DNA of 64,000 nucleotides, from assembly GCF_001465595.2 (NCBI RefSeq), contig NZ_CP013481.2:4774001-4838000 (forward strand), given 5' to 3'. A model generated the notes under the pieces. The model had not been told where the DNA came from, searched no databases, and saw nothing but the letters and a program-made list of their open reading frames with translations. Made by a program: the position numbers and the translations under genes. This DNA is from Pandoraea apista (GTDB lineage Bacteria; Pseudomonadota; Gammaproteobacteria; Burkholderiales; Burkholderiaceae). This document shows, in pieces, positions 36,198 to 45,716 of the stretch. The stretch's first letter is position 1. Every line of letters begins with the position of its first letter.

Positions 36198-37517
36198 TCA
36201 GGCCTTCGACGCGCGGGGCGAGCCATGCGTGATACCGGCGATCTTGCCGGCGCGCACACGGCGGCCCAGGGCAATCACGGCGGTAATACTCAGCACGGCG
36301 GTCGCCATCACGTAGAAGCTCGGGGCGAGCTTGTTCCGCGTCGCGTCGATGAGCCAGGTCACGATCAGCGGCGCGAACCCGCCGAACACCGTCACCGAGA
36401 AGTTGTACGACAGTGCCAGCCCGGTGCCGCGAGTGCTCGTCGGGAAGATGTCTGCCAACAGGGCCGGCAGCGGCGCGAGGCTCACGGCAATGAGCAACCC
36501 CACCAGCGCTTGCACCATGAGCAGCGTCTGGAAGGTCGGATAGCGGTTGAGCAGCACGAACAGCGGATAGGTCGTCACGCCCACGAGGATCAGTGCCCAG
36601 AGCATCACGCGAATGCGACCGAACTTGTCGGAGAGATGGCCGACGACGGGCGCGGCGATCATCAGCATCATGCCGGTGACAACGGCGCCGATAAACGACG
36701 ACGTCGCCGGAATATGCAGTTGCTTGACCGCGTACGTCGGCATGTAGAGCTTATGGACGTAGTTGAACGCGGTGGCCGCGGCAACAACGCCCGCGCCAAG
36801 CAGCATGTTGGCGCGATCACGGCCGAAGACTTCGCGCAGCGGCGACTTTTCGCGCTGCTTCTCGCCGAGTTTCTTGAAGTCGGCGGTCTCGTCGATGTTA
36901 CGGCGGATGTACAGACCGACCGGGCCGATGAGCAGGCCTACTGCGAAGGCGATACGCCAGCCCCATGCACTCAGCTGGTCGGCGGTGAGGAGCATGCTCA
37001 GCAGTGCGGAGACCCCGGCGGCCAGCACCGTGGCGAGGCCCTGGGTGGACATCTGCCAGCTCGCGAAGAAGCCGCGGCGCTTGGCATCGGCGTGCTCGAC
37101 CATGAAGGCCGTGGCGGCACCGAACTCACCGCCCGTCGAGAAGCCTTGCAGCATGCGGGCGACGATAATGATGAGCGGCGAGAAAATACCGATCTGTGCG
37201 TAGGTCGGTGCGAACGCGATCATGGCCGTGCCGAGCATCATCAGGGCGATGGATACCGTGAGCGACGCCTTGCGGCCCGCGCGATCGGCGTAGCTGCCAA
37301 GGATGATCGAGCCGAGCGGCCGCGTAACGAATGAGATACCGAAGGTGCCGACGGAGAGCAGCAGCGACGTGGTCGCGTCATGCGACGGGAAGAACAACTG
37401 GCCGATCACGATGGCGAAATAGCCATAGATCAGCAGATCGTAAAATTCGAGTGCGTTGCCGATACTCGCGGCGCAGATCTCGCGCCACGGGTTGTGGGGT
37501 TTGGCGTTACGGGTCAT
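36198..37517 (-). CDS. MFS transporter, metabolite:H+ symporter (MHS) family
   Basis: 439 residues, 12 membrane segments. The family is marked by the N-terminal AASIGNALEFYDLLIYGYFA, the loop RPLGSIILGSYADRAGRKASLT, RMLQGFSTGGEFGAATAFMVE and the second-half GHLSDKFGRIRVM. MHS carriers import dicarboxylates, citrate, proline/betaine or shikimate. GAGGAG lies 6 bases before the ATG. It is first in a two-gene unit with the aspartoacylase-like hydrolase and may carry its substrate. Confidence 0.87.
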   Translation of the reverse strand: MTRNAKPHNPWREICAASIGNALEFYDLLIYGYFAIVIGQLFFPSHDATTSLLLSVGTFGISFVTRPLGSIILGSYADRAGRKASLTVSIALMMLGTAMIAFAPTYAQIGIFSPLIIIVARMLQGFSTGGEFGAATAFMVEHADAKRRGFFASWQMSTQGLATVLAAGVSALLSMLLTADQLSAWGWRIAFAVGLLIGPVGLYIRRNIDETADFKKLGEKQREKSPLREVFGRDRANMLLGAGVVAAATAFNYVHKLYMPTYAVKQLHIPATSSFIGAVVTGMMLMIAAPVVGHLSDKFGRIRVMLWALILVGVTTYPLFVLLNRYPTFQTLLMVQALVGLLIAVSLAPLPALLADIFPTSTRGTGLALSYNFSVTVFGGFAPLIVTWLIDATRNKLAPSFYVMATAVLSITAVIALGRRVRAGKIAGITHGSPRASKA

Positions 37518-37766
37518 GCCGGCTCCTCTGGATCACGCTGGCGTTGGTGATAAATGTGTGGCGGCCACGCGGTACGCACCCAAGGCGCGCAGGGGCCACC
37601 GGCCAGTCTCAGGAAGCGGAGTGTAGGCGGCAGAAAATCGGGCTCCGTGCCGATTCGGCACGCAAAGGTGCTGATTGGGGGTGGGAGCCTCGCGTATCAA
37701 TCCGCTCGCGCTGATCGCCGCTCACCGCCCACTTCGCCGGCCCTGGACTCTGCCGGGGCGCCGCTG

Positions 37767-38771
37767 TCACAGCCGCCCGATACCGAGCCACGGGATACAT
37801 GGATGATGGCCGGACACGGCCTGCGGCACGACTTCATGGGCGACACGCAGCCCCCGTGCGCCGTTCGCGAACCAGACCACGGCGTCTTTCGTCTCTCGGT
37901 TGGCGAGCACCAGCGCTCGGAATCCGGGGCTATTCCCCCAATGAAAGCAGCATTGCTGCGCAATCTCGATGCCCCAGCCCAACCCCCAGGCAACCGCTGG
38001 ATCGATGGGGTTTGCGGCATACAGGTCTTCCGCCTCGCCACCCTGCCGCCCGTTCATTCGCGGCAAAAACCACGCCGCCCGAGTGGCCGCCGACAAGCCT
38101 TCCCCTGCCAGAACCGCCTGGACGAATGCGAGGTAGTCTGACGCGGTCGTCAACATCGACCAGGATGCCTGCGCCGACATCAGCCGTCGCTTGGGTACCG
38201 GCTCCCCTTCCCATTCATGGCCTTGCGCATGGTTGTCTTCAAAGCGCGCCTGCCATAGAAGACTGGATCGGTGCATCCCGAGCGGCCCAAACACACGGGT
38301 CTGGGCGAGCACTTCCAGCGGCGCGCCGCCGACCGACTCCAAAGCACGCTGGAGCCATGCAAAGGCGCTGCTGCCGTAGCTGAATCGCTCGCCGGGCGGG
38401 AAGTAGATGCGCAGCGGAGCCTCGGCGCGAACGATATTCGGCAATCCGCTGGTGTGCGTCAGGATATGGAAAGCGGTAATGTCGCGTGCGCGCGGATCGT
38501 CGGGGACGTATTCGCCACCAATGTCGGCCATCGGACGGTGCAGGTCCAGGCGTCCTTCGTCGACCAACTGAAGCGCAATAAAGGCAACGACCGGCTTGGT
38601 CAGCGAAGCAGCTTCAAAGACCGTCTGCGCATCGACCGGCAGAGGGTCGTGCGCGCCTCGAACCCCGGCGTAGCACGCGATGTCGGGCTTGCCGCCACGC
38701 AGCGTCGCCAGCGAAATGCCGGGTATCGCCCGGGTCGAAGTGACGCGCGTGAGATAGTCAACGATATCCAT
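37767..38771 (-). CDS. serine hydrolase of the beta-lactamase (class C) family
   Basis: 334 residues. SxxK is Ser56-Lys59 (AASLTKP), the second motif is Tyr132-x-Ser134 (SYGSS), and the third is HWGNSPG near residue 290 replacing KTG. It lacks a signal peptide, so it is probably a cytosolic esterase or peptidase of the EstB/AmpC-like type rather than a resistance enzyme. GGGAG precedes the ATG. It is divergent from the AraC-type regulator gene (285-base space), which might control it. Confidence 0.85.
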   Translation of the reverse strand: MDIVDYLTRVTSTRAIPGISLATLRGGKPDIACYAGVRGAHDPLPVDAQTVFEAASLTKPVVAFIALQLVDEGRLDLHRPMADIGGEYVPDDPRARDITAFHILTHTSGLPNIVRAEAPLRIYFPPGERFSYGSSAFAWLQRALESVGGAPLEVLAQTRVFGPLGMHRSSLLWQARFEDNHAQGHEWEGEPVPKRRLMSAQASWSMLTTASDYLAFVQAVLAGEGLSAATRAAWFLPRMNGRQGGEAEDLYAANPIDPAVAWGLGWGIEIAQQCCFHWGNSPGFRALVLANRETKDAVVWFANGARGLRVAHEVVPQAVSGHHPCIPWLGIGRL

Positions 38772-39056
38772 TCATGGGACTCCCGAACATGGCGGACAGT
38801 GAGCGATTCTACCGGCTGCGTGAGGCCGTGCCACCGGCATCGCCCGCAAAACCAAGTCCCTCCTCGAACGTCAGTCCGCCACGTCGAGAATCGCGGCGAT
38901 ACGATGACGGAACTTCGTCGAGACGATGCCGCCGTCAGCCCACGCCGACGAGAAAATCCGAAATGCTTCATCATGTGAGCCTGGAGACGACGGCGCGAAC
39001 TTTCCCGCGGCATCTCACCGGTCCCCGTGACACTTCGTTCTGAATCGGCGAAACGC

Positions 39057-39926
39057 ATGCGCATCACTCATCGGCGCCCCGCTGCGGCGCTCCAGGCCAC
39101 TATCGATCGCTACTGGGGTTGGGATACCCGGAGTGCCTCCGGTGCGAATTCGGCGCTGGCCTTACCTATGATGCCGCTCCTGCCGGGACCGGGCGGGATG
39201 GAGGTCTTCTTTCATTTCGGTCAGTCCTTCACGACCGGAACCGGCCAGCGCCTGCCGGGCGTGCACATTACCTGCCTTCGCGGCACGACCGCCGCACTCG
39301 ATGCACCGGCAGGCCTCGACTTCGTGGCGGTCCGGATCAAGTCCGGCGAAATTCCGTCGCTGACCGACGTGCCTGTCTGCGAACTCGCGGACACGTTCAT
39401 CTCCGCCACGGAACTGTGGGGAACGGCCGTCAACGAGCTGTACGAAAGCATGGCGCACGCCACCACATTCGACGCCCGCGCGGCACGCCTCGACCGCTTC
39501 TTTCTCAAGCGGCTTCGCCATGCGCCGCCGGGTCGCGACATCCGCCCGGCGATTGCCCGCCTTCACAGCGGCCAGACACGCATTGAAGACCTGTGTGCCG
39601 TCACGCAGCTTGGCCGCCGGCAACTGGAAGTCCGTTTCCGCCAGACCACCGGCTCGTCGCCGGTGCGGTTCCGGCGTCTGGCCCGCTTGCGCCGCTCGTT
39701 GCGCACGCTGTTGCTGGCCCCGCAGGACTGCACGCTCACGCAATTGCTCGACGCGGGCTACGTCGATCAGGCCCAGCAAGTCCATGAATTCCGTGACCTG
39801 ACGGGGCATACGCCGTCGCAGTTACGGCGTGCCGCGTTAGCCGGCGATGCGCATTTCTACAATCCTTCCTGGGCGTCCGATCCGATACTGGGGGTCCCTC
39901 GTCCCATGAACGGAGTTCGACGATGA
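39057..39926 (+). CDS. AraC-family transcriptional regulator
   Basis: 289 residues. The C-terminal AraC DNA-binding domain with two helix-turn-helix units covers about 180-275 (TRIEDLCAVTQLGRRQLEVRFRQTTGSSPVRFRRLARLRR, split into two motifs; then DAGYVDQAQQVHEFRDLTGHTPSQLRR). The N-terminal part resembles the DUF6597 sensor domain (PLLPGPGGMEVFFHFG). A GTG at 39027 is an alternative start. Its stop overlaps the following Dabb gene by ATGA, so it belongs to the transport operon and probably regulates it. Confidence 0.83.
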   Translation: MRITHRRPAAALQATIDRYWGWDTRSASGANSALALPMMPLLPGPGGMEVFFHFGQSFTTGTGQRLPGVHITCLRGTTAALDAPAGLDFVAVRIKSGEIPSLTDVPVCELADTFISATELWGTAVNELYESMAHATTFDARAARLDRFFLKRLRHAPPGRDIRPAIARLHSGQTRIEDLCAVTQLGRRQLEVRFRQTTGSSPVRFRRLARLRRSLRTLLLAPQDCTLTQLLDAGYVDQAQQVHEFRDLTGHTPSQLRRAALAGDAHFYNPSWASDPILGVPRPMNGVRR

Positions 39927-40471
39927 ATGCAAACGCCACATCGCTCACGACAAATCTGACTGCCGATACCCGCTCCCATAACACCTCACTCGCCCCGCTC
40001 ACCCCACCCGCCCCTTCGGCCGCCTACACGCTGCCGCCGGCGGCCGAGCGTCTTGCGCACCGTTGCGCACAGATCGGCGAGCGTGCCTTTACGGCGAGAG
40101 ACTATGGCGCCGCGCCGCTGCGACACATCGTGCTGCTGCGTTTTGCGAACGACGTGCCAATCGCCACGCATGAGCTTATGATTGAGCGCTTTCTTCGTCT
40201 GAAGGACGACTGCCTTCGCGACGGCCGGCCGTATATTCGCAGCATCGAGCACGGCCGGCAGGAAAGCGGGGAAGGCAACGGGCTCGGATTCGAACATGCG
40301 TTCCTCGTGACGTTCGATTCCGAAGGGGATCGCAACTTCTATGTTGGCGAGCCTATCGTGCACGACCCTGCCTGCTTCGACCCCGTACATCACGCCTTCA
40401 AGGCGGCGATCGGCCCGACGCTTGCGCCGCAAGGCGTGCTCGTTTTCGACTTTTTCCCCGGCGCGCGGTGA
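39923..40471 (+). CDS. Dabb-domain (stress-responsive alpha/beta barrel) protein
   Basis: 182 residues. After a poorly conserved 60-residue N-terminal part comes a Dabb domain (about 68-180): LRHIVLLRFANDVP, IEHGRQESGEGNGLGFEHAFLVTFDSEGDRN split over two strands, and HHAFKAAI. Dabb proteins are small dimers; some bind or cyclise hydrophobic compounds (olivetolic acid cyclase, plant HS1). Here it is coupled by ATGA to an AraC regulator and followed 27 bases later by a NitT/TauT importer, which suggests action on the imported compound. The function is unknown. Confidence 0.8.
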   Translation: MNANATSLTTNLTADTRSHNTSLAPLTPPAPSAAYTLPPAAERLAHRCAQIGERAFTARDYGAAPLRHIVLLRFANDVPIATHELMIERFLRLKDDCLRDGRPYIRSIEHGRQESGEGNGLGFEHAFLVTFDSEGDRNFYVGEPIVHDPACFDPVHHAFKAAIGPTLAPQGVLVFDFFPGAR

Positions 40472-40498
40472 TGTGCCGGTTTGTCTGACCCGGAGTAG

Positions 40499-41488
40499 AT
40501 GATGAATAGGCTGTTCCAACTCGCTCACTGGTTCGCCCTGGCGAGCGCCCTTCTTCTGTCGACGGCGCGCGTGACGCACGCCGAAGAGATTTCCGTCACC
40601 CAATGGGGCAGCAGCCTGTATGGACTGCCCTATGCGGTGGCAATGGACAAGGGCCTGTTCAAGAAGGCTGGCGTCGACATTACCGGCATTCTCAGCTCCG
40701 GCGGCGGCGGCACGACCGTGCGCAACATTCTGGCAAGCAAGACCCCCTACGGGGAAGTCGCAGTGTCTGCCGCACTGGCAGCCGCGCGCCAGGGGCTGGA
40801 CATCGTGATCGTGAATGCAGGCACGCGCAGCGTTGCCGAGGCATCGATGGTCACGATGCCCGGCAGCGCCGTGCGCACCCTCGACGATCTCGTTGGCAAA
40901 AAGGTCGCCATCACCTCGCCCAAAAGCGTGTCGGAGATGCTCTTCCTGATGGTATTGCGCGAGAAGGGAATCGACGCCTCGAAGGTCACGCGCGTCGCCT
41001 CGGGCGGCTACGTCAACGGCATGACCATGCTCGAACAGGGCGCGGTCGCGGGGGCGGTTGCCATCGAACCGCTGTCGATTCTGCGCAAGTCGCAATATCG
41101 CACCCTCTATCGCGCGGGCGACGTGCTCAAGCCCATGACCACGTCGGTCGGCATTACCACGCGGGCGTTCGCACAGTCGCACCCCGACACGCTGCGCGCG
41201 ATCATTGCCGGACGCCGTGCGGGCGTCGATGCCACCTATGCCGATCCGGCCGGTGCGGCAAGACTGCTCGCAGCGCAGTTCAAACTATCGCCCGACATCG
41301 CCCGGGAAGCGGTCGAGAACATGGTGCGCTCGCACATGTGGAGTCAGGGACAATTCGACCGTGCGGAACTGGATCGCGTGGCGAGCGGGCTCAAGCTCAT
41401 CGGCGAGATCAAGGAAGACGTTGACTGGGCGAAGCTGATCGATGCGCGTTTCCTGCCGGCGGATGTTCGCGCGAAAGGTCAGCTATGA
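40499..41488 (+). CDS. ABC transporter substrate-binding protein, NitT/TauT type
   Basis: 329 residues. A signal peptide ends near residue 30 (RVTHAEE). The SsuA/NMT1-like domain shows the typical WGSSLYGLPYAVAMDKGLFKKAGVD opening and SGGGGTTVRNI binding loop. It collects a small organic anion, aromatic compound or sulfonate in the periplasm for the following ATPase and permeases. Its stop overlaps the ATPase start by ATGA. The exact ligand is not predictable from sequence. Confidence 0.88.
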   Translation: MMNRLFQLAHWFALASALLLSTARVTHAEEISVTQWGSSLYGLPYAVAMDKGLFKKAGVDITGILSSGGGGTTVRNILASKTPYGEVAVSAALAAARQGLDIVIVNAGTRSVAEASMVTMPGSAVRTLDDLVGKKVAITSPKSVSEMLFLMVLREKGIDASKVTRVASGGYVNGMTMLEQGAVAGAVAIEPLSILRKSQYRTLYRAGDVLKPMTTSVGITTRAFAQSHPDTLRAIIAGRRAGVDATYADPAGAARLLAAQFKLSPDIAREAVENMVRSHMWSQGQFDRAELDRVASGLKLIGEIKEDVDWAKLIDARFLPADVRAKGQL

Positions 41489-42402
41489 CCTTGCATTGCC
41501 CGAGCCCGCACCTGCATCTGGTCGACGGCACCGACACGCCGCCGGCCAGCCGCGAGCCGCACGTCGTGCTGAGCGGCGTGACGAAGGACTTCGACACCCC
41601 TGACGAAAAGACCGCCAGAAAGACACGGTTGCACGCGCTCGGCCCCATCGATCTGACACTGCGCAAGGGGGAATTCTTCTCCGTGGTCGGTCCGTCCGGC
41701 TGCGGCAAATCGACATTGCTGGAACTGATTGCGGGACTCGCCGCACCGAGCGCGGGAAGCATCACTTTCGAAGGGCAGGCGGTCGTCGGGGTGCCCGACG
41801 GCGTCGGCGTGGTCTTTCAGGAAGACGCCTCGTTCCCGTGGCTGACCGTGCGCGAGAACATTGGCTTCGGCCTTCGCATGGCCGGCATCGACAGCGCCGA
41901 AGTCACGCGCCGTGTGGCCTATGCCCTTGGTTTCATGGGGCTGCGCGATTTCGCCAATGCGTATCCGGCGCAGCTCTCGGGCGGCATGCGGCAGCGCATG
42001 TGTATTGCACGCACGCTCGTTATCGCGCCGCGGCTGATCCTCCTCGACGAGCCGTTCGGCGCACTCGATCAGCAAACCCGCATGCTCATGGGCGACGAGT
42101 TGCTGCGACTCTGGCGAGAAACCTCCGCAACCGTACTGCTGATCACTCACGCGCTCGACGAAGCGGCCGTGCTGTCGGATCGCGTGGGCGTGATGTCGTC
42201 GCGTCCGGGCCGCTTCATAGATATCCTCGAGACGAGCTGGGAACGCGAGCGCAGCGCTCAGAGCGTTGCCACGCCGCGCTTCGGCGAGATCACCGCGCGT
42301 CTGTGGGAGACACTTCGGGCCGAGTCGCTCAAGGCGATGCAGGCGGAGGAGCGGCCCGGCGACGGTGGCGATATGCGCCGTCCGCGCGTGCGCGGCCGCT
42401 GA
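41485..42402 (+). CDS. ABC transporter ATP-binding protein, NitT/TauT type
   Basis: 305 residues. Walker A is GPSGCGKST (about 72-80), Q-loop VVFQEDASFPWL, signature LSGGMRQRM and Walker B LILLDEPFGALD, then the switch His in LLITHALDEA. It drives import of the ligand of the upstream binding protein. It begins within the stop of that gene (ATGA) and has a 30-residue C-terminal Arg/Glu-rich tail. Confidence 0.9.
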   Translation: MTLHCPSPHLHLVDGTDTPPASREPHVVLSGVTKDFDTPDEKTARKTRLHALGPIDLTLRKGEFFSVVGPSGCGKSTLLELIAGLAAPSAGSITFEGQAVVGVPDGVGVVFQEDASFPWLTVRENIGFGLRMAGIDSAEVTRRVAYALGFMGLRDFANAYPAQLSGGMRQRMCIARTLVIAPRLILLDEPFGALDQQTRMLMGDELLRLWRETSATVLLITHALDEAAVLSDRVGVMSSRPGRFIDILETSWERERSAQSVATPRFGEITARLWETLRAESLKAMQAEERPGDGGDMRRPRVRGR

Positions 42403-42421
42403 TCGGGCGGGGAGAGACGTC

Positions 42422-43177
42422 GTGACGATCCGCATCGAACACACCCTTCGTTTAGGCATTGTCGCCACCCTTGTCCTGTTGATCGAGGCGCTGTGCCGCA
42501 CGGGTGTCATTCCCGCATCGGTCATGATTCCCCCGAGTGCAATGGGCGTTCACGCCATCGAGATTCTGCGCGAAGGGCGATTCCGCCACGATCTCGCGAC
42601 AAGTTTCACCAGCATTGCCGCCGCTTCGATTGGTGCGGTGGGGTTCGGCTTTTCCGCCGGACTTGCGATACACGCCATGCCGGGCGTGCGCCGCGCGCTG
42701 GAGCCGCTCATCGCAAGTTATTACGCGGTACCGACATTCGCCTTCTACCCCGTTTTCATCGTGCTGTTTGGCGTCGGATCGCTGCCGATCATCGCCATTG
42801 CCACACTACTGGCGATTGTGTCGATGATCACGGCGACGATGACCGGGCTCGACCGTATCCCCCGCGCGTTCTCGAAGACCGCGCAGGTGATGCGGCTCAA
42901 TCGTTGGCAAACCCTTTGGCACGTCAAACTGCCGGCGGCGTTGCCGCATCTCTTCAGCGGGGTGCGTCTCGCGGTATCGCACGCGTTCATCGGGGTCATC
43001 GCGTCGGAGTTCATTCTGTCCGGTTCAGGCGTGGGTTACGCCATCAGCTATGCGTATAACAATTTCGAGAACGCCGACATGTACGCACTGATGCTTCTGG
43101 TGCTGGTCACGGTGACGCTGGTGAACAGCGTGCTGAACCACGTCGACGCGCGCGTTCAGGCGCGCAGCCGACGCTGA
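42422..43177 (+). CDS. ABC transporter permease, first of pair
   Basis: 251 residues with six membrane segments of the BPD/SsuC type. The coupling-helix motif region is QVMRLNRWQTLWHVKLPAALPHLFSG. The GTG start at 42422 has GGGGAGA 6 bases before it; the open frame further upstream overlaps the ATPase gene and is non-coding. Together with the second permease it forms a heterodimeric channel, less common than the homodimer in NitT/TauT importers. Confidence 0.87.
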   Translation: MTIRIEHTLRLGIVATLVLLIEALCRTGVIPASVMIPPSAMGVHAIEILREGRFRHDLATSFTSIAAASIGAVGFGFSAGLAIHAMPGVRRALEPLIASYYAVPTFAFYPVFIVLFGVGSLPIIAIATLLAIVSMITATMTGLDRIPRAFSKTAQVMRLNRWQTLWHVKLPAALPHLFSGVRLAVSHAFIGVIASEFILSGSGVGYAISYAYNNFENADMYALMLLVLVTVTLVNSVLNHVDARVQARSRR

Positions 43178-43192
43178 GCGGATTCACGTCTC

Positions 43193-43939
43193 ATGGAAAT
43201 GAAGAAACCCAACCCGCTCGGCACGTTCGCCGTCGTACTCGTGCTGATCGGGATCTGGCAAACCGTGCACCTGCTCAACAGTGCGGCGCTCGGGTCTCCC
43301 ATCGCTACCGTAGAGGGGCTTTGGCAGATGATGGGCACGGCCTCGTTCTGGACGGACGCCACGGAAACCGGCCGGGCGCTCGTCTATTCGCTGGTGATTG
43401 CGGTAGCCGGCGGCATTGCATTGGGGCTCGGATTAGGTGCAAACCGGCTGGCGTCGAACGTCGCCGAGCCGATTCTCGTCAATTTGTATTCGTTGCCGAA
43501 GGTCACGCTTTACCCGCTGGTGCTGCTGATCTTCGGTTTGGGAATCGCCTCGAAAGTCGCGTTCGGTGTCATGCACGGCTTGATTCCGATTCTGATTTTC
43601 ACGATGAACGGCGTACGTCAGATCAAGCCCGTTTATTTTCGGGCCGCGCAAGCGATGCATTTGTCGCGCCGTCAGATTGCGCTACGTGTCGTGCTGCCGG
43701 CGGTGCTGCCCGAAGTGCTGTCGGGGGTGCGGCTGGGATTTTCGCTATCGTTGCTCGGTGTACTCATTGGCGAGATGTTTGCATCGCAGAAGGGACTCGG
43801 CCATCAACTCGCCAATGCGATGAATCTGGGCAATATCGACGCCCTCATGTCCGTCGCCCTCTTTCTCATGCTCTTCGCGTTGCTAGGCAATGCGCTGCTT
43901 TCGACCTTCAGCCGGCGCTATCGTGCAGCCACAGCTTGA
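43193..43939 (+). CDS. ABC transporter permease, second of pair
   Basis: 248 residues, six membrane segments. The cytoplasmic motif is QAMHLSRRQIALRVVLPAVLPEVLSGVRLG. It shares family but not close sequence with the previous permease, so the pair is not a fresh duplication. Last gene of the regulator-Dabb-ABC unit. Its 3' end overlaps the opposite methyltransferase gene by 22 bases, and no terminator fits between. Confidence 0.87.
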   Translation: MEMKKPNPLGTFAVVLVLIGIWQTVHLLNSAALGSPIATVEGLWQMMGTASFWTDATETGRALVYSLVIAVAGGIALGLGLGANRLASNVAEPILVNLYSLPKVTLYPLVLLIFGLGIASKVAFGVMHGLIPILIFTMNGVRQIKPVYFRAAQAMHLSRRQIALRVVLPAVLPEVLSGVRLGFSLSLLGVLIGEMFASQKGLGHQLANAMNLGNIDALMSVALFLMLFALLGNALLSTFSRRYRAATA

Positions 43940-44763
43940 TGGAAAGTTGAAGACTCGCCCTCGGGAGCGGCGACGATCAACCTCAGCGACCCGTCAAACG
44001 TGGGCTGCGTGCGAAGCGAACCGTATTTCCGGTCCCACGCTCCGTCCTCCAGATCGCGGCGCAGTCGCTCGGCAAAGCGCGTTTGCACACCCGGTTCGAC
44101 GAAACTCCACGCTGAATTGGCGCGACGTGCGCCGGGCTCGAGCAACCGCTCCGGCCGCCCGTAATAGGCTTCGCTGAACCCGTCCGTGCAATGCAGCGGA
44201 ATCTCCACCGGCACAACCTCCGCGTGCCCGCCCAATCCGTCGACAATGGCCTGAATCGCCGGGTAACGACGCGCCTCCACCTCGATCATCTCTGGTGCGT
44301 AGTCCGCTAGCCACGAACGGCCAAGCCTCGCCGGATCGCAACTCAGAATCAGCACAACCCCGCGCGTCACCCGCCGCATCTCGGACAGTCCGGCACTCAG
44401 ATCCGGCCATTGATGGACGGAGAACGTCGCCATGCTGGCGTCGAAGGTGTCATCCGCGAAAGGCAGGCTTTGCGCCACGGCGTCGATAGCTGCCGGCAGG
44501 CGGGGCGGGCGTTGAGCACGCATCGAGGCAGAGGGTTCCACCGCCGTTACCTCGCGGTCGACAGGCTCATAGGAGCCTGCACCGGCGCCGACATTGAGTA
44601 CTAGGCGGGCGCAGCCCAGCGCCCGTCTGATAAAGCCTTCGATATGAGGGTCGGGCTGCCGGTAAGCGGTGTAGCCCTCACCGATGGCGCCATAGTTGGC
44701 GTCGCCTGCGCTGCCGTCTTCATGCCTGATATTCACGTGATCGCCTTCTTCGTTCGCCGTCAT
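43918..44763 (-). CDS. class I SAM-dependent methyltransferase
   Basis: 281 residues. Motif I is LVLNVGAGAGSYEPVD (about 54-69), followed by TAVEPSASMRAQ and LPFADDTFDASMATFSVHQW, the Methyltransf_11 layout. Substrate unknown. The ATG at 44763 lacks a clear ribosome site; a GTG at 44733 is an alternative. It is convergent and overlapping with the second ABC permease gene, and divergent from the LysR gene at 44850, which may control it. Confidence 0.83.
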   Translation of the reverse strand: MTANEEGDHVNIRHEDGSAGDANYGAIGEGYTAYRQPDPHIEGFIRRALGCARLVLNVGAGAGSYEPVDREVTAVEPSASMRAQRPPRLPAAIDAVAQSLPFADDTFDASMATFSVHQWPDLSAGLSEMRRVTRGVVLILSCDPARLGRSWLADYAPEMIEVEARRYPAIQAIVDGLGGHAEVVPVEIPLHCTDGFSEAYYGRPERLLEPGARRANSAWSFVEPGVQTRFAERLRRDLEDGAWDRKYGSLRTQPTFDGSLRLIVAAPEGESSTFHQAVAAR

Positions 44764-44849
44764 GAGGCTAGAGAATAGGCCCGCGCGATATCATCGATAA
44801 ATCGAGTTTTTTACCCGGATTCGTCAGTTTTTTCGACAAAGGACCGAAG

Positions 44850-45716
44850 ATGCGCACGCTCCCGCCGCTCTCGTTGCTACGTGTGTTCGAAGCCACGGCC
44901 CGGCATCAGTCGGTCACCAAAGCAGCCGAAGAACTCTTCCGAACCCACAGCGCCGTGAGCCGGCAGTTGCGGTTGCTTCAGGAAGATGTCGGCGCGCCGT
45001 TGTTCGACAAGGCCGGCACGGGACTCAAGCTGAACCGACACGGCCAACAGCTTTACGCATTGGTCGGTTCGGTTTTTGAACAATTGGAACATGGCTATGC
45101 GAAGGTGCGTCAGCAGGCGCAACCCGTGGGCTTGCACGTTGCGTGCAGCGCCACTTTCGCCATGCGCTGGCTCGTTCCGAATCTGGCGGATTTTTATCGG
45201 CAGTACCCCGACGTGCGCATTCGTCTGTCGATGACCTCTGCCCGCGAGATACGAAACGAAGGGGCGGATCTGGTGATCGCGTGGGACCTCGCGTCATATC
45301 CGGAGAGCGACCGGCTTCGCGCCATCACGCTCGCCCCCGTGGCGTTCGGCCCGGTCTGCGCGCCCGCGTATCGACGCTCGGCCGCCACCGGCACGCGCAT
45401 TGCCCACGACCACACCACCAGCGCGTGGGCGCATTGGGACGCCCACCACAAGCCGGGCATCGGACGAGGTGCGGAGATCACTTTTCCGCACACTCATCTG
45501 TGCATCGAAGCGGCGCTGTCCGGGCTCGGTGTCGCACTTGTCGAACGACGGCTGGCGCAAAGGGAAATCGACGACGGACGCCTTGTCGCCCCGTGGGGAT
45601 TTGTCGAGTTTCCGTTCGGGCTGAAAGCGCTGCCCGCCAGTGGAATCTCCTCGGAAAATCTCGACAATTTCATCGGCTGGCTACGCGGGCAGTTGGTTGC
45701 GCAAAATCCGGGGTGA
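44850..45716 (+). CDS. LysR-family regulator, GcvA-like
   Basis: 288 residues. The N-terminal block PPLSLLRVFEATARHQSVTKAAEELFRTHSAVSRQLR is the GcvA-type helix-turn-helix with the usual LxxFEAxARH. The effector domain follows (about 88-285). AAGGA lies 6 bases before the ATG. Its target is probably the divergent methyltransferase gene (86-base space). A G/C-rich hairpin lies about 65 bases after its stop, without T-run. Confidence 0.85.
   Translation: MRTLPPLSLLRVFEATARHQSVTKAAEELFRTHSAVSRQLRLLQEDVGAPLFDKAGTGLKLNRHGQQLYALVGSVFEQLEHGYAKVRQQAQPVGLHVACSATFAMRWLVPNLADFYRQYPDVRIRLSMTSAREIRNEGADLVIAWDLASYPESDRLRAITLAPVAFGPVCAPAYRRSAATGTRIAHDHTTSAWAHWDAHHKPGIGRGAEITFPHTHLCIEAALSGLGVALVERRLAQREIDDGRLVAPWGFVEFPFGLKALPASGISSENLDNFIGWLRGQLVAQNPG

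Noticed and set aside
37767..38771. Possible beta-lactam resistance gene
   Set aside because: It has SxxK but no signal peptide and an HxG-type third motif; an intracellular esterase or peptidase is more likely than AmpC.
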